Assembly: GCA_013396915.1 (NCBI GenBank)
Contig: VWZL01002013.1
Span: 108,625 to 172,624 of the forward strand
Source of the DNA: Stercorarius parasiticus
Taxonomy: Eukaryota; Chordata; Aves; Charadriiformes; Stercorariidae
Direction of reading: 5' to 3'
DNA: 64,000 bases
Shown: piece after piece, positions 35,323-48,100 of the stretch
How the letters are laid out: each line of letters opens with the position of its first letter
Position numbering within the stretch: the first letter of the stretch is position 1
Made by a program: the position numbers and the translations under genes
The notes under the pieces: model-generated
Told to the model about the DNA's origin: nothing
The model's input: the letters and a program-made list of their open reading frames with translations, nothing else
The model's database searches: none

Positions 35323-38129
35323 GTTTGATGTGTAAGGAATGAATGCTGACTCATCTTATTATAGCAATAAAAGAAAACTATGATAAACTGATATACACTT
35401 TTAACATTAAAGTTGTGATGGTCAGAAAACATCAAGATCATAAAACCCTCTTTAATATGGCAAAATTACATTTTTATCAGGAAGAGAAAATCAGGGTAAA
35501 CTTAGTCACACACAGTTTTATCCTTTCACTCTTTATAATGAATCTATAAGGATGTTGGTCACATTCACAATTAGTTTGACTAGAAGAGGGAAAAAATTAT
35601 ATCAATTTTCTGTGGATTGACAATTTCAGAAATAATTATTTTAAAAATAACTTTGTTATAACTGTAATTCCATTTAAAAGATCCTATCCACTTAGAAGTT
35701 AAGGTTTTTACAGCTTTAGAGAGACATTTATATGCTTAAAATATCATAACCTTTGCTATTAAAATTTCTCCTGCAACTAATCTTTTCCTATTTTCCTACC
35801 TCTGTGACTGATCCTGTTTTTTTCTTTGCTTCATTGCAATTTTATAGCCTTATTCAACCTCTTTATTTTTTTTTGCTATTGGCCATCTACGCCCTATAAT
35901 TTCTACTTTCACTTCTTTGTTTGCTGGGTTTTTTTTCTTCTTTTTAAATATCCCTGAAGAAAAACAGGCAATTAACAAATCCAAATTTAAACTATTTTAC
36001 TTACTCTAGATACGTGGAGTATCTAGAAACATCTCACCTGAAAAATCAGTAGCCTTTTGGTCTTGAATCCCTTGTGTCAATTTTCGTTTTTTCTTTCTGG
36101 AGTATTAAGTCATGTTATGGGCTCAGACTGATCCAAAGCAAAACTAAGCTATTTCTATTAGACAGGCAGAGGTCAGTAAAAACTTCCCATAGCAATTTTT
36201 CATTGTACATTGTGATCACTATATCTGTGGGCAAGATTACTAAGGTGTTGCAAAGGTGTTCTTTCAGACACATTTTTTATATATGTAACAGGTTAGTAGT
36301 TCTTTGAATTATTTTACTAAATGTCAAATTTGAAGGATGAGGAAAAGATTTATTTAACAGAGGAAATGCCAGTATTATCTTACAGAAGAGGATTGCTGCA
36401 ACAAATGAAAGACTGAGAATAAAATCTAAATATTTTCATAATTAAATTTGTAGGATTTATTCCTGATAACATTTATTTTGGGGTTTTTTTCTAACATTTT
36501 AGAATATTCTAAAATGCAAGCTTCATTGCATGCAAGTAACCACATATTGTGATCAGGGGTACTTTCAGATGTTTTATAATATTTCAAGATTTTTCAGTGT
36601 CTCCAAATGTATCAAATATGACAAAAATAAATTTCAAAATTTTATTTCTAGTCCCAGCATCTTCCTTATCTTTTCCTACACTTTTTCCATGAATTTATTA
36701 ACTTTATCTTGAGATAGTTTAGGATCCTTATTATTCTATTTTAAAAGCCATTTTAGAATGTCACTGCTCTGATAGTTAGAAAAATTCTCCCAGTCCTGAG
36801 CCGTATAACCTTGACACATTATTTTAATGCACTCATAAAAGTAGTCATATCCCCTCCATCAGTTTCAGTTTCCCAGGCTCAAATTAGGATAGGGATTCAG
36901 AGCTCTATTAATTGATCACAGAAAATAGGAGTAATGGAAATGTTATGCAGTGCAAACTCTCTCCACTGCAGAATTCTCTTAAGAATGATAGCTGTTAGAT
37001 TTCTCCACCAAATACTCACCTGCATGATATTTTCGAGTTATTCCCATAATTGGCAAAAAAAAATCACAAAAGCTCTGCTTGAAAAATGCTCTCAGATATC
37101 TTGAGGTATCTTGAACTGATTTAATTGATTTTAAGTAACAGGACAGACAAACATGGAGTTATGCATAAGGTTTAGTTATTTCTGTAAATGTATGCAACAG
37201 GATGTATAAATTAAGTAAATCATCTTTTGAGAATGAGCACACTGAAAAGTTTAATCTTGAACTGGAGAGTTCAAGGGATTGAAGGTAAAGAAGCACATAA
37301 TTATATTCATTATTGGATCCTGACTCCTAAGGAAAGGAAGGAGACTGGTATGCAAGGAGGGGCTACCTAGATGAATCATCTAACAATAATAATAAGATGA
37401 AACAGAGGCTGTTGAAGACAGTGTCTGACAGCAAGGAAACTATATACAGGCAAAAGGCCATTCCAACTAGGTCTTTCCAAGAACAATGTTACTATTTTCT
37501 TCATGCAGGGAAGGGAAAAAAAGAACAAAGGAAAAAAGTGGAACTGCTCCACACTGACATATGGCCTAAATACATTCTAAATAATTAACACCAATTTTCA
37601 TTAAGAAGGTAAGATATGACTAGAATTATTCCCCTGGTAGAAAATATGAAAACAAAAATATCGACAGCAGAGGTGCAATAATTTATACTCTACTCTTCAG
37701 GCAATGAGGCAAGGGAGAGGGAAAGAGGAGCAGATAACCACTATTGCAAAACAATGATTGCTACAAAACTAACCTGTGGTATTACAGGAAAAACAGCTAT
37801 GGATCTGTCTCTTCTGGAGCAGGTATCCAAGAACTGCAAAATTGCAAACATGGCATTTATTCACAAAACCAGAAAAAAGAGTCATAGAGAACTACAGATC
37901 TCTGGTTGAACTCAGATCTATGCATGGTCTTAAAACAGTTTTTGAAGAAGACAGTAATCAAAGACACAGAGAAAAATGGAAAATGGTATAAAATGCAACA
38001 CTATTTTTATCAAAGGTCAGACTTTACGATGTCAGACTAACTTAGTATCTCTTTTTTGATAAGATAATTCACTTCTTAATCAAGAGAAATGCAGTAAATG
38101 TTATCTAGCTAGATTTAAGTAAATAATTT
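35323..38129. other. Unique AT-rich DNA, no gene seen
   Basis: No repeat family or exon recognised. Several T runs (35816, 35868, 35929, 36480) and short chance open frames are present. Confidence 0.55.
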
Positions 38130-39131
38130 CACTCAGTGCCTCGGGAGAATTTATCCTTCAAGGTGAGGAATGCAGGAATTACTGCAAAACCAGTGAGATG
38201 ACGCATTGTGTCCTTGGCAAGACGCTGGCAGCTGGTGGCTTCCGGGGTGGCTTCTGTGAGGAGAGGCTGGAGCCATCCCCTGATGGATACAGCCGGTTCC
38301 AGACAGTTCACCTAACTCCAACAGACCCACCCAGCTGAGGCCTCAGCCAAGCTGATGGCACCTATGGAAAAACATATTTAAGAAAGGGTAAAAACGCTAC
38401 ACAGTAGTTGTGAGAGAGAGAGGGGAGTGAGAAAAAAACACGAGAGAAACAGCCCGGCAGACACCAAGGCCAGTGAAGAAGGTGGGGGAGGAGGTGCTCC
38501 AGACACATGAGCAGAGATTCCCCTGCAGGCCATGGGGAACACTGTGGTGTAGCAGGTTGTCCTCCTGCAGCTTATGGAGGACCACTCTGGAACAGATATC
38601 CACCCTGCAGTCTGTGGAGGACCCCATGCTGCAGCAGGTAGATGTGCCCTGAGGGAAGCTGCAGATGCAGCATGGAGATCCCACACTAGAGCAGATTTTC
38701 TGGTAGGAAGCATGTCCTGAGGAGGACCCATGCTGGAGCAGGGGAAAAGTGTGAGGAGGAAGGTGTGGCAGAGAGGAGCTGTTAAGAGTTCCATTCCCCT
38801 TTCCCCTGTGCCACTCAGTGGGGGAGATAAAGGAGTGGAAAATGAAGAAATGAAGTTGAGCCTGAGAAGAAGGGGGAGAGGTGTGGTAAAGGTGTTTTAG
38901 TTTTTGTCTTTTTTTCTCCTCATATTTCTCTATTTTTAATTGATAATAGATTAAATTAATTTCTCCAAGTCAATTCTGTTTTGCTTGTGATGATAATTGG
39001 TGAGTAAACTACCTGTCTTTATCTCACATCACAAGCATTTCCACCATTTTTTTTCCCCTTTCCTGTTGAGGAGGTGGAATGAGAGAGAGGCTGGTGGGAG
39101 TCTGCCATCCAGCAAAGGTCAACCCACCATA
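38130..39131 (+). mobile_element. Solo LTR of an avian endogenous retrovirus (about 1 kb)
   Basis: A GC-richer island in AT-rich DNA with the layout of an avian LTR. A TATA-like CATATTTAAGAAAGGG lies at about 38376, followed by a GAGAGAGAGAGG patch. Next come imperfect repeats built on units such as GCAGCTTATGGAGGACC and CTGCAGTCTGTGGAGGACC (38565-38720), then ATTAAA (38950-38955) in a T/A-rich stretch, and the end block CATCCAGCAAAGGTCAACCC at about 39106-39125, ending near 39131. The left end is not clearly defined and no target duplication is visible. Frames on the minus strand here are by-products of GC content. Confidence 0.82.
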
Positions 39132-42100
39132 GATAGTTAACAAACTGGCTAAGTGCAATGAGTAATATTGAAAGGGCAGTTATTACACTAACGGAGTAAT
39201 AGGGGGTCACCTTGCCCCCCACCATTTTTGTTAGTTACTTCCTTGTGGTGTGCACCTGTGACATTTGTAGATGACAAAGTCAGAAGACACAGCCTCTGTT
39301 GAAGATACATCTCCAATTTGGTGGTCCTGCAGCCTAGAGTAATAGAATGGGACTGACATGCAGACATACAGTTTAAAAACTGCATTCTTAGGGACCAATG
39401 ACAATACATGCATCTTTTGGTTCTTTCCCCTTAGTTTCTGCTTTTTCTTGCTCTACTCTCTATATGCCTCTTTTCTTCTCCACGATTAATTTCTTTTCCA
39501 CTTATTCTACTAGGCAGAAAGATTCATGCTAGGTGAAAGCACTTTGTTGGAAGACCAATTTTTCATCATTGAACAGAAAATCTGGACTTCTATCTGAGTT
39601 GTTTTAACAGCAGTTGCTATGGTGACATGCAGGTTGCAACGGTGGCTCTGATTCTCCCTCATGATTTCTAGCTCCATAATAAAGGAGTTGTTGCATCTGT
39701 GAATGGTTTCTGATGAGCTTTCTTTAAGGAAACACTGTAAGGCTTCAAGCACTTCTTCTCCTACCCATTTGTATGGATAGTTTATGATAATCCCAACATC
39801 CAAGCTGAAAATCAAGACATGAGGCAGCGGCACTTACTAATTCATCTCAGGTGATTGCTATTGGTGAATTGGGCTGCAGTATAATCAAGGGAAAGGGGAT
39901 CTCTAGAGTAATTATGAGCAGTCTCCAAACCAAGTTTTTTTTTAATTTGCAATTATCCCTGTGCTCTTTGCCTTAACAGTGCAGTTCTACCTTGCAAGTA
40001 GTGGTGCAACTTCTCAGACTGGCACTGCATATATGAAAAGGCATCTCAGCTTTCTAGTATTCAAGATAGTGTAATAAGAGACCAGATGATTACGTAGAAC
40101 TTCAAAGTGGTTACTATATCATCCCATATTAGTACTACAACAAAGCAAAGAAATGGATAGTTATTTCTATCCTTTCCCGTCAATTCTCCATTGTCTTCCC
40201 ACTCACTTTTAAGCTAAGCAGCAGACAAGGAAACTTCAGTGTTGGTTTGAAACTCCATTGTTCAAAAGTAACAACCTAACATACTATAGTATAGTAAAGT
40301 ATTTCAATTCATCTACAAACAATAGTTCTTCCACCCACACTAATGGGTGCAGGCTTGAGTTGTTCTTGACCTAAAAAGAGAAGATAACACACTTATTTTT
40401 CATTGACATGTTTATCCTGTTTAGGAATCATATGGGTAAAAGCAAGTTGTCAATGTTGTGTTGCAGCAATGCTTGCAGCCTCATCTAAAACATGTTAAAT
40501 GTCAGTTTATTACTTCCATCGGCCAGCTTTTCTCTGGAACAGCCATTAAACAGAGCAACATATGTCATCAAGTATCTTTCCTAGCTAGCCTTTATTCTTA
40601 AATACTTAAGGAGAAATATTCTAAACCAGAACATGAGAAAGATACAGATTTGACCCATATCAAACAGAGATTCAACACCAATGATAGCCTCAAGAATGAT
40701 GATATGACAGGATCTTTCTAGTTCTACACAGTCATTAGAAAGGGAATTTAACCGTAATACCTGTCAGCTTCAGGTTACCACTGAATAGAAATGTGGTCTT
40801 GTGTAAAACATGCCTTGGAACAAATTGGATGTGACATGCAGGGAGGATCAGCAGACTACAGTTTTGAAATTGTAAGAAGAATGGTTATACTATAACCCAT
40901 GCTTGTTACAGACTTTGCCAGGACAATAGATGAGTCAAGTGTCATTTCCTGTTCTTTTCACTGTCTTTGTCCAGTACAGGAGGCATCAGAAATACAATTT
41001 CTGACAATATCACGTCAAGCAAAACAGAATGCAATAATAGGAAACTACCTTGGCCTTTTCACTTCTTTGCAGTTCGACTGGCTGGTCATTACACTACTGC
41101 CTAATATTTCAGTGAAGTTACAACAGGTAAAGAACTACAGTGCCAGCTAACCACATTATTGCATGGGTCATTGCATCATGACACAGTTACATCCTATTCA
41201 TCTATTTTTCTCTTGCAGTATGAGTGCTGGAACAGAAACTGTGGGAGATGGATATTTTCCCCTTTTCTCCTTAATTGGATCATAGGTAAAATTCTGTTTT
41301 AGCTTTCTTTCAGGTTCAGAACAGTTGATCTGTGATTTTTTTTCACCAAGGAAGCTGATCCAGTTCAGCAAAATTTGGCATTACTTTTATTGCACTCGAT
41401 GATTAGAAAATAAACATGCTACGTGTAGGCAATATTTCTATCTTCATATAGCACACATACATTTCATGTATAAACAAAATAGCATTATATATAGTACAAT
41501 CATTCCTATGCTCCTCAAAACCAGAGGGTTCTTCTTTAACCCATGCTATGTTATACTGTGATTTAAGATACTTTTATTAGCTAATCTAATTTCCCATTAC
41601 TTTATCACTCCCAAAGGTCTGGCAGGGACTCTCCAAAAGACAAAGAAAACAAATAGTCTCTTAACCCCTGAATTTCCATGGTTTTAAGCATGCACATAAC
41701 TTCAATCATATGACTGATGATTATTCTTGCCAAAGAATGTTAACCACAGGCTCATGGATTGTATTTCATATGTAACAGAAAGTAAGCAACAATTAAAAGA
41801 TACAACATGCTTTACTCAGAGATATAGGACTGTGATTCTCCAGTCATCAATGCAGATTTCTATATGCTTCATTACCTGGAATTATAACCCTTACCCAGGT
41901 GGGATGACAGCACGTGATAAGTTTTTTCCCCAAAATTAGCCAGGTCACAAATCTGAATTTATGTTTCATTTATGTTGGAGAAGAACAGACAATACTTGGT
42001 CCCACATAAAGTCTTCTGGGACAAATTACCACTTAAAATCTTTTTTTAATAAATTTGAGTCAGGAGAGTGAATATTTACTGCTACAATGCTCTGTGTCAT

Positions 42101-43818
42101 GTGAAAACAATGGGCTTTTGTCCCTACTAGGTATAGATTCCAAAATTCGTGAGACAACCACAGAAATCTCTTCCAGATGTTAGACTATGAATATTCCCCA
42201 AATTTAATTAAATCCAATTTCAAACAAATCTTTTCAAGGTTCAAAGGATTGTGATACAAATTAATTTTTCTTATTGCTTAATACATAACATAATAGGGTA
42301 TGTTATTCTTAAAACATCATATCTAGCTAAGAATGCCTAAATAACCACACATTTCATAAAAGTCAGGGTCTTGCTCCCTTTCTGTTCAAAATAATTGCAA
42401 AATGCTTGTTGACTGAAACAGAAACAGGAACAAGTAGAGCTACAGCTTGTTGGAAAGCAGTAGTCACTTTCCATTGAGAATTTAGTGTACTGTCTTGTGA
42501 TATTCTGCGTCTAGTGGGTTAGTAAACTAAGTTTCCTGCGTGAATTGATGCAGACTAATCTGTTTCCACAAAAAAAGACATTAAAGTAGCTGATGGCATT
42601 GCTATGGATTTGGTTTAAAATTTCACTCCCAAGCATAGTGCCAGCTTCGAAGCTAGAGCAATGTTTTACTTTCTGCTAAATTATAACATCTTAAGTACGT
42701 TTTAAGCCGAATTGCTGACACAACCTTGACCAAAACAAGTCTGAAATGCATGGCTCTAATACAGCTGTGCAAACTTTTCCATTAGCAAAAATGGCTTCTG
42801 TAACACATGCAAAACAAAACTCTGTATTCACTAAACACAGGAGGTTTGTGTATTATCACCTGTGATTTACGAAAAAATGGATCACATTAAAAACCACCAG
42901 GCTTTCCAAAAGAAAACAAGTGTTTCCACAACTGATTTTAAAAATTGAAGCCTTGACTCAAGCTCAGATGGTCGTGATTTCTCGTCAGGGACTTAAAAGT
43001 GGATCTAACAAGTTTCCCATGATTGCATACAAAACACCAGCTTTCATACTGTTCTCTGGATCTTATTCCATATGAATGAGTGGAGAAACTTTTTACAGCT
43101 AAGTATACTTAGCAGAAATCCAGATACAAAGTAGTATCACAAACTTAAACTAACTGGGACTTCAGGTATCATAAGCATAGCATGAGGGAAGCAAAATAAA
43201 TGCTAAGCAGAGGAGTTACGAGGGTTTACCAATAGCAAAGGTTGCTACTGCAACCAATGCCCTTTCCCAAAGCCCAATTTTGAGAGATAGTAGGAAGCAA
43301 CAAGTTTTGGTTGCCCTGAAACACTGCAATTACCTGGACTCCTGAAAGTTTATTTCTTGCAGCTAAGATCATTCATTGCTTCTCTAGTCATATCTGATTC
43401 CACCACCCTGCCCCTCACCTGGGAAGCCTGAGCACAGGCAGGCTGTGAACAAATTTATGCTCTCACAGGCCCTTGCAAGGTGCCTTTGCATTTTGGCAAC
43501 TTCCTTCTAGCCCCATGTTTCTTTCCTGTGAAGCAAACTCATTCCTGGCCTCCACCCCTGACTGCTTTCAGAGTAATCAGGATCTTGAGCAATATGTACC
43601 AACCATATTGCAACTTCAAGGAACACTTCTGCCCATATTCCTGAATTTCCCAGAAGAGCAGCAAACTTTCATCCTCCCTATGTGGTGTAAGGGATCACTG
43701 TGTTAGGTAGGATTGGACAGATAGGGTGGGTTTCAGAACAGGGACTTCGTTTTGTTTCCTGATGGGATATTTCAGGTCCTACATTTTTTCCCCGATCTGT
43801 CTCTTAATCAGTTTATGT
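39132..43818. other. Unique AT-rich DNA, no gene established
   Basis: No repeat family recognised. A possible small exon at 41219-41285 is the only exon-like signal and is weak. The remainder shows AT-rich non-coding character. Confidence 0.5.
41219..41285 (+). other. Possible 67-nt exon (weak candidate)
   Basis: Flanked on the left by a good splice acceptor (CTATTTTTCTCTTGCAG, ending 41218) and on the right by GTAAAA (41286). A donor-like ACAG/GTAAAG lies at 41126/41127, 92 bases upstream, and the frame beginning at 40899 would pass through the join in phase without a stop. The translated residues resemble no family I know, and such signals are common by chance. It could equally belong to a non-coding transcript or to nothing. 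Confidence 0.15.
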
Positions 43819-43879
43819 CTCTTTCCCCTTTTTTCTCCCCCTTTCCCCCCCTCTTTCCCCTTATTCTTTCTTTCTTTCA
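43819..43879 (+). repeat. Pyrimidine-rich tract
   Basis: About 60 bases of C/T, with runs of four to seven, interrupted only by a TTA near 43861. Low-complexity DNA, able in principle to form triplex. Confidence 0.9.
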
Positions 43880-46800
43880 AAGAAGAAAGCTGCTCTGCTT
43901 GTCTTATGCCTTGAACCAGGTAGGCCACTGTGTAAACAATGTCTATTAAATTGGTAGGCATAGCTTTTGGAATATAGTCACTGTTGCTACTACCAATAGA
44001 AAAGAAAAACTAATGCAGCAAAGAAAAACAAATGGATACAAAAGCATGAGATAAGACAGAAAGAGAAAATGAAGTCATTATTTGTAATTTCTTTTCTCTT
44101 CAACTGTAGAACATTTATCTGCCAAAGAGATTTTGCTGATCCCCTTAAAATTACATTTCAAAACTCCTGATCTGCCTTTTTCTTGCGATACGAAGGTTCC
44201 AGTGGCACTCCCAGTGTTTTAAGGAGAACGTGTTTACTCCAAACTGGATTAAAAAGTATTCATGTTAGAATGCCATAAAAAAAAAATTCAAAATCTATTT
44301 TATGCGATACACTTTAATTAGATGGCTGTTTCTGCAAAATGCAATGTCTGCAATTTCTGCATGTGTTGCAATTCAATTTTATATGCTGCAAAATTGTAGA
44401 CTTCCTATATAAAAATTAACTATGTGATATAGCCAGCATCTTAGGCAACATGAAGGACAAAACCAGCCAACAGCAAACATTTATAATTGTACATTTTGTG
44501 CCATTGATTGCAGAAGGGACTACTTCAAGGCAGAAAATGATTACTAGGTTAGAGAGGCTTGACAGTTATTTTAAGCTTTGACCTTCAGGAACGTGCACGG
44601 ATGAAAGCTGGCATGGTTCTAGGATATGATAACAATGACTTTTAATAGAAATTAAGGGGTTGGAGTTGAAAGTAACTGTTTGAGCAGCATGGTTAAATTA
44701 ACTCATTTTTTAAAAAATATTTTTAATTGGGAAAAATATGCTATCTGATTTATCTGATTTTTGGAGTTGTGTCCCTCTAATCTTCCAACAATGGTCTATA
44801 TTTTCAGCTAGCAGTACAGCAAAATGAGGAGAGTGTCCTGGTCTCTCAGTTTGGAGTAATTAGTGAGTAAATCCATTATTACATTCTGGAGGAAAGATTA
44901 GCCCAGTCTCCATAATAAAATTCTGTTCTTAGTTGTTTATAACAACTTGTCCTTGCCAAATTGAAATTAATGGAGCTGAAATTTTGAGTGGCAGCTCAAA
45001 TTTTATCTTTTTTCTAGACAACTTAAGCAAAAAATATTTCACTTTATTTCTGTAAATAAATACTATACTTCACTCATGTTAAAAATCACAATGGCTCTTT
45101 TCTCAATCACTCTAGTACTTTGGCAGATCGATGTGGAACTTGGTAGTGTGTTGGCCTTAGTGGAAGTAATTATGCTTTCAGTCATCTTTGGGAAAAGGAA
45201 CCCATATTTAGGCAAGTGGGTAAGTTACTTAAAAACATCTATTCACACCTTTTCATCACACTCTGTAGCTAAATTCTTTAATTTTACTCTTACTAACTGC
45301 TTTCTTTTGCTTTCTTACAGCCACTAAGATCCTGTTCACAACAGAACTGGACAACTGAACATGCTCTAATGCAGATCCAAATGAGACTTCCTTCTTGTGA
45401 CTGTTTCACAAAACCCAGTTTAACTGTCCTTCAAGACTACATATGGGAGCTCCCCTTTCCTTTTTGAAAGGCATCCGGGAAGAGTGAAACAGAAAGAGAG
45501 GTAGACCAATTGTGACCATTAGCTAGGTTACATATTAGCACAAAGAGCAAAAGACTGGGACCGGATCCCGTTATCCCAAACAAAGCTGGTCCAACCTGGG
45601 ACTGAAGGGAAGGGAGAACATAAGGGAGGAAAGGCTTGCGGCTACAGGAGTATTTGAGCTTCCAGAACTGGGACCTCTGAGGACAAAAAGCTGAAACTAG
45701 TTTTGGAGGGAAGAGGTTGGGCTGGACACACATAAGTGGTAGTTGCTGAGAGGCTGGGTTGAGACTGTCTAGCAAGTTGTGGTTGCTGAGAGGCTTGGTT
45801 GAGACTGTGGATGGTTAGGCAAATAGATTGGAACAACATTAGGTGGATAGAGACTAAATGGATTCTATCATGGAGAATTTCAAGTTTCATTGGAAATGAA
45901 AGAAAGGTAGACTAAAGAGCCAACAGTAAGAAGTTTGTTTGGATGAACAAGCAGATTAAGGAAAAAAAACAAGTATAGATGAGGGGAAGTGTGTTGGCTT
46001 AACAAGGATACAGGAATGAAAATGGGAAGAAAAAGAACCTATAGAGTAAGAGGAGACTGGGCCTTTTACAGCAGATAAGATGGGTATGGCTGCAGTGAAG
46101 ATTTAGCTTGAAGAACAGAAACTGAGAGAAGATAAAGGCAGCAAGACTGGGAGGAGGCAATTGGGTTGGGAAGAAAGATGATTGGAACAGGGGAAAACAA
46201 AACAGCAGAAGTGTGTGTTTATAAAAGCACATTATATTAGATACAGGAATTGAAGTGGATATTTTTGAATTTCATTATGATTCTATCATCAGCAAATATA
46301 GAAAACACATCGGCAGCCTGGCAACTGGCTGCTGTCATCAGCTGCTGTATCAGTTCCAAAGCTACACTTCAGTGTGATAGATCCGGTGACATTGATAAGC
46401 AATGCGGGTGGACCATATATTAAAAAATATATGCATATTACCACAATATGCCTGACCTTACATTTAATGCTGTTTGCCTACCATAGTAATAAGCATGAAA
46501 GGAAAGACCCCACAAAAATTAAAACTTTGAATAAGGTACAATAAATAGGGCAAACATTGATGAAGTAACGAATAACTTTTCATCACAGGAACATTCTGTC
46601 CACTTACTAGGCACAGGCTCCAATGGAAAAAATAGGAGAAAATTAAATACTGTGTGACAACACACATGTTGTAGAGTTAGATTAAGCTTGTTAAAACTAC
46701 CTTTAATTCCTACATTTGCTAAGTTTTAATAGTTTTCCACCTTAATGGAGTCATTTTAATGTAGCTCCCTGAGCTAAATATTTTTAAACCAGCCTTTTCT

Positions 46801-47870
46801 GCATGTTCTTGATTGATCAGTTCCCCATCTCCAGCTCTTGTTAGGAAGTATCAGTAAGACAGTCATATTTTTCAGGGACTCAGAGCACTCTCAACTCCAA
46901 GAAAAGGCAATGGGAGATGCAGTTGCTTTGGTCCCCTGAAAATGCATGCTATTAGTGCCTGAGTTCTATTAGTGCTTTTTCTTGTGCAAAATGTTAAACC
47001 CTGCTGAGGTTACTGGGAGTTATGAGCACTCAGCATCTGCTGGATGCAAGAAAGTTCTGATTAGAGCAGGCCGAAAAAGAAAATGTTGAATGAGACAAAT
47101 TTTGACTGACAACAGTTTTCCTGAGAGGAAAAAAATTCCTCCTTTTTTGCTATTTATGAAAGCATTTGAATAATCATGTCACATACCAGCTCTGTTTCCG
47201 ACATACAGAAGTGTCTGGAAGAAACAGGATGAATCAGATATTCTAGGCAGTTCTAAGCTTATTGATAGCAAGCAGCTGTAACCTGTTGGCAGATTCAGCA
47301 TAGATTTTGCCCCCACAGAGAGGATGCAACACCATGCTGCTGCATCCCCTTTTCAGCTGGATCGTGCATATTGACCTCCCTTTGTCATATTCAAAAAAGG
47401 AACTGAAAAAGTAATTATGAATATTATATGAAATAGTTTTAGTCATAACTGCCTGCCAGGGCTCTAAAATATATGCAGAGTGCAAAGAATAATCCTGAAA
47501 AACATGCAGTTCGGAAAAGCACAGAATTAAATCCTAGAATTTGATTTTGTGACGTTAATCACTTGACCTCAGTTTATAGCTAGGCTGCAGAGATGCTCAG
47601 GTTAGAGAGCAGTGAAGGGCACTAATGCATAGATAAGCAGAGAGGGAGAGAGGGAGAGGCTCTTCCTAGTTTAAAAGTTCATACTGTTTGTCACAAACTT
47701 TTATACATTCATACGTCCATCACAAATATATGCAAGATTCATTCACTTTCCTCATTGCTACTAGGTCATGCAGATGACTGTCATTTAAATATTCTCATTT
47801 ATTTCACAAATACAAGATTTCAAAACTATAAGCAACAGTGATTGGGAAAATTACTGTCAAACGTAGAATT
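43880..47870. other. Unique AT-rich DNA with one small duplication
   Basis: No gene or repeat family recognised. A 28-bp direct duplication lies at 45741-45769 and 45781-45808 (GTTGCTGAGAGGCT then GGTTGAGACTGT), with period 40. A GA-rich patch lies at 47639-47659. Confidence 0.5.
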
Positions 47871-48100
47871 TTTTTTTTTTTTTTTTTAACAGTAGCCATA
47901 TGCGCAAAAATTGCAGAACGGTGCATGCACATCCATTAGATTGGGTGAAAATTAAAGCATATATCGCCCTCTGGAGGCTCCAGTGACTTAAAGAAAAATT
48001 TTAACCCCTAATTGTTCCTTTGATGACAGAATCCTGTAGGACAAATTAAGTAGAGCGTATATATATATGAGCGTATATATATGAAATATATATATGAAAT
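47871..48100 (+). repeat. T run and (TA)n simple repeats
   Basis: A T run at 47870-47887 and TATATA blocks at 48058-48095, separated by unique sequence. One block is repeated as GAGCGTATATATAT and TATATATATGAAA. Confidence 0.85.

Noticed and set aside
38378..38794. 138-codon minus-strand frame in the LTR
   Set aside because: Opposite to LTR orientation, built from imperfect LTR repeats and without recognisable domain.
47939..47985. CGCCCTCTGGAGG motif as an ancient SINE/LINE end
   Set aside because: Too short, with no flanking sequence that I can assign to a known family.
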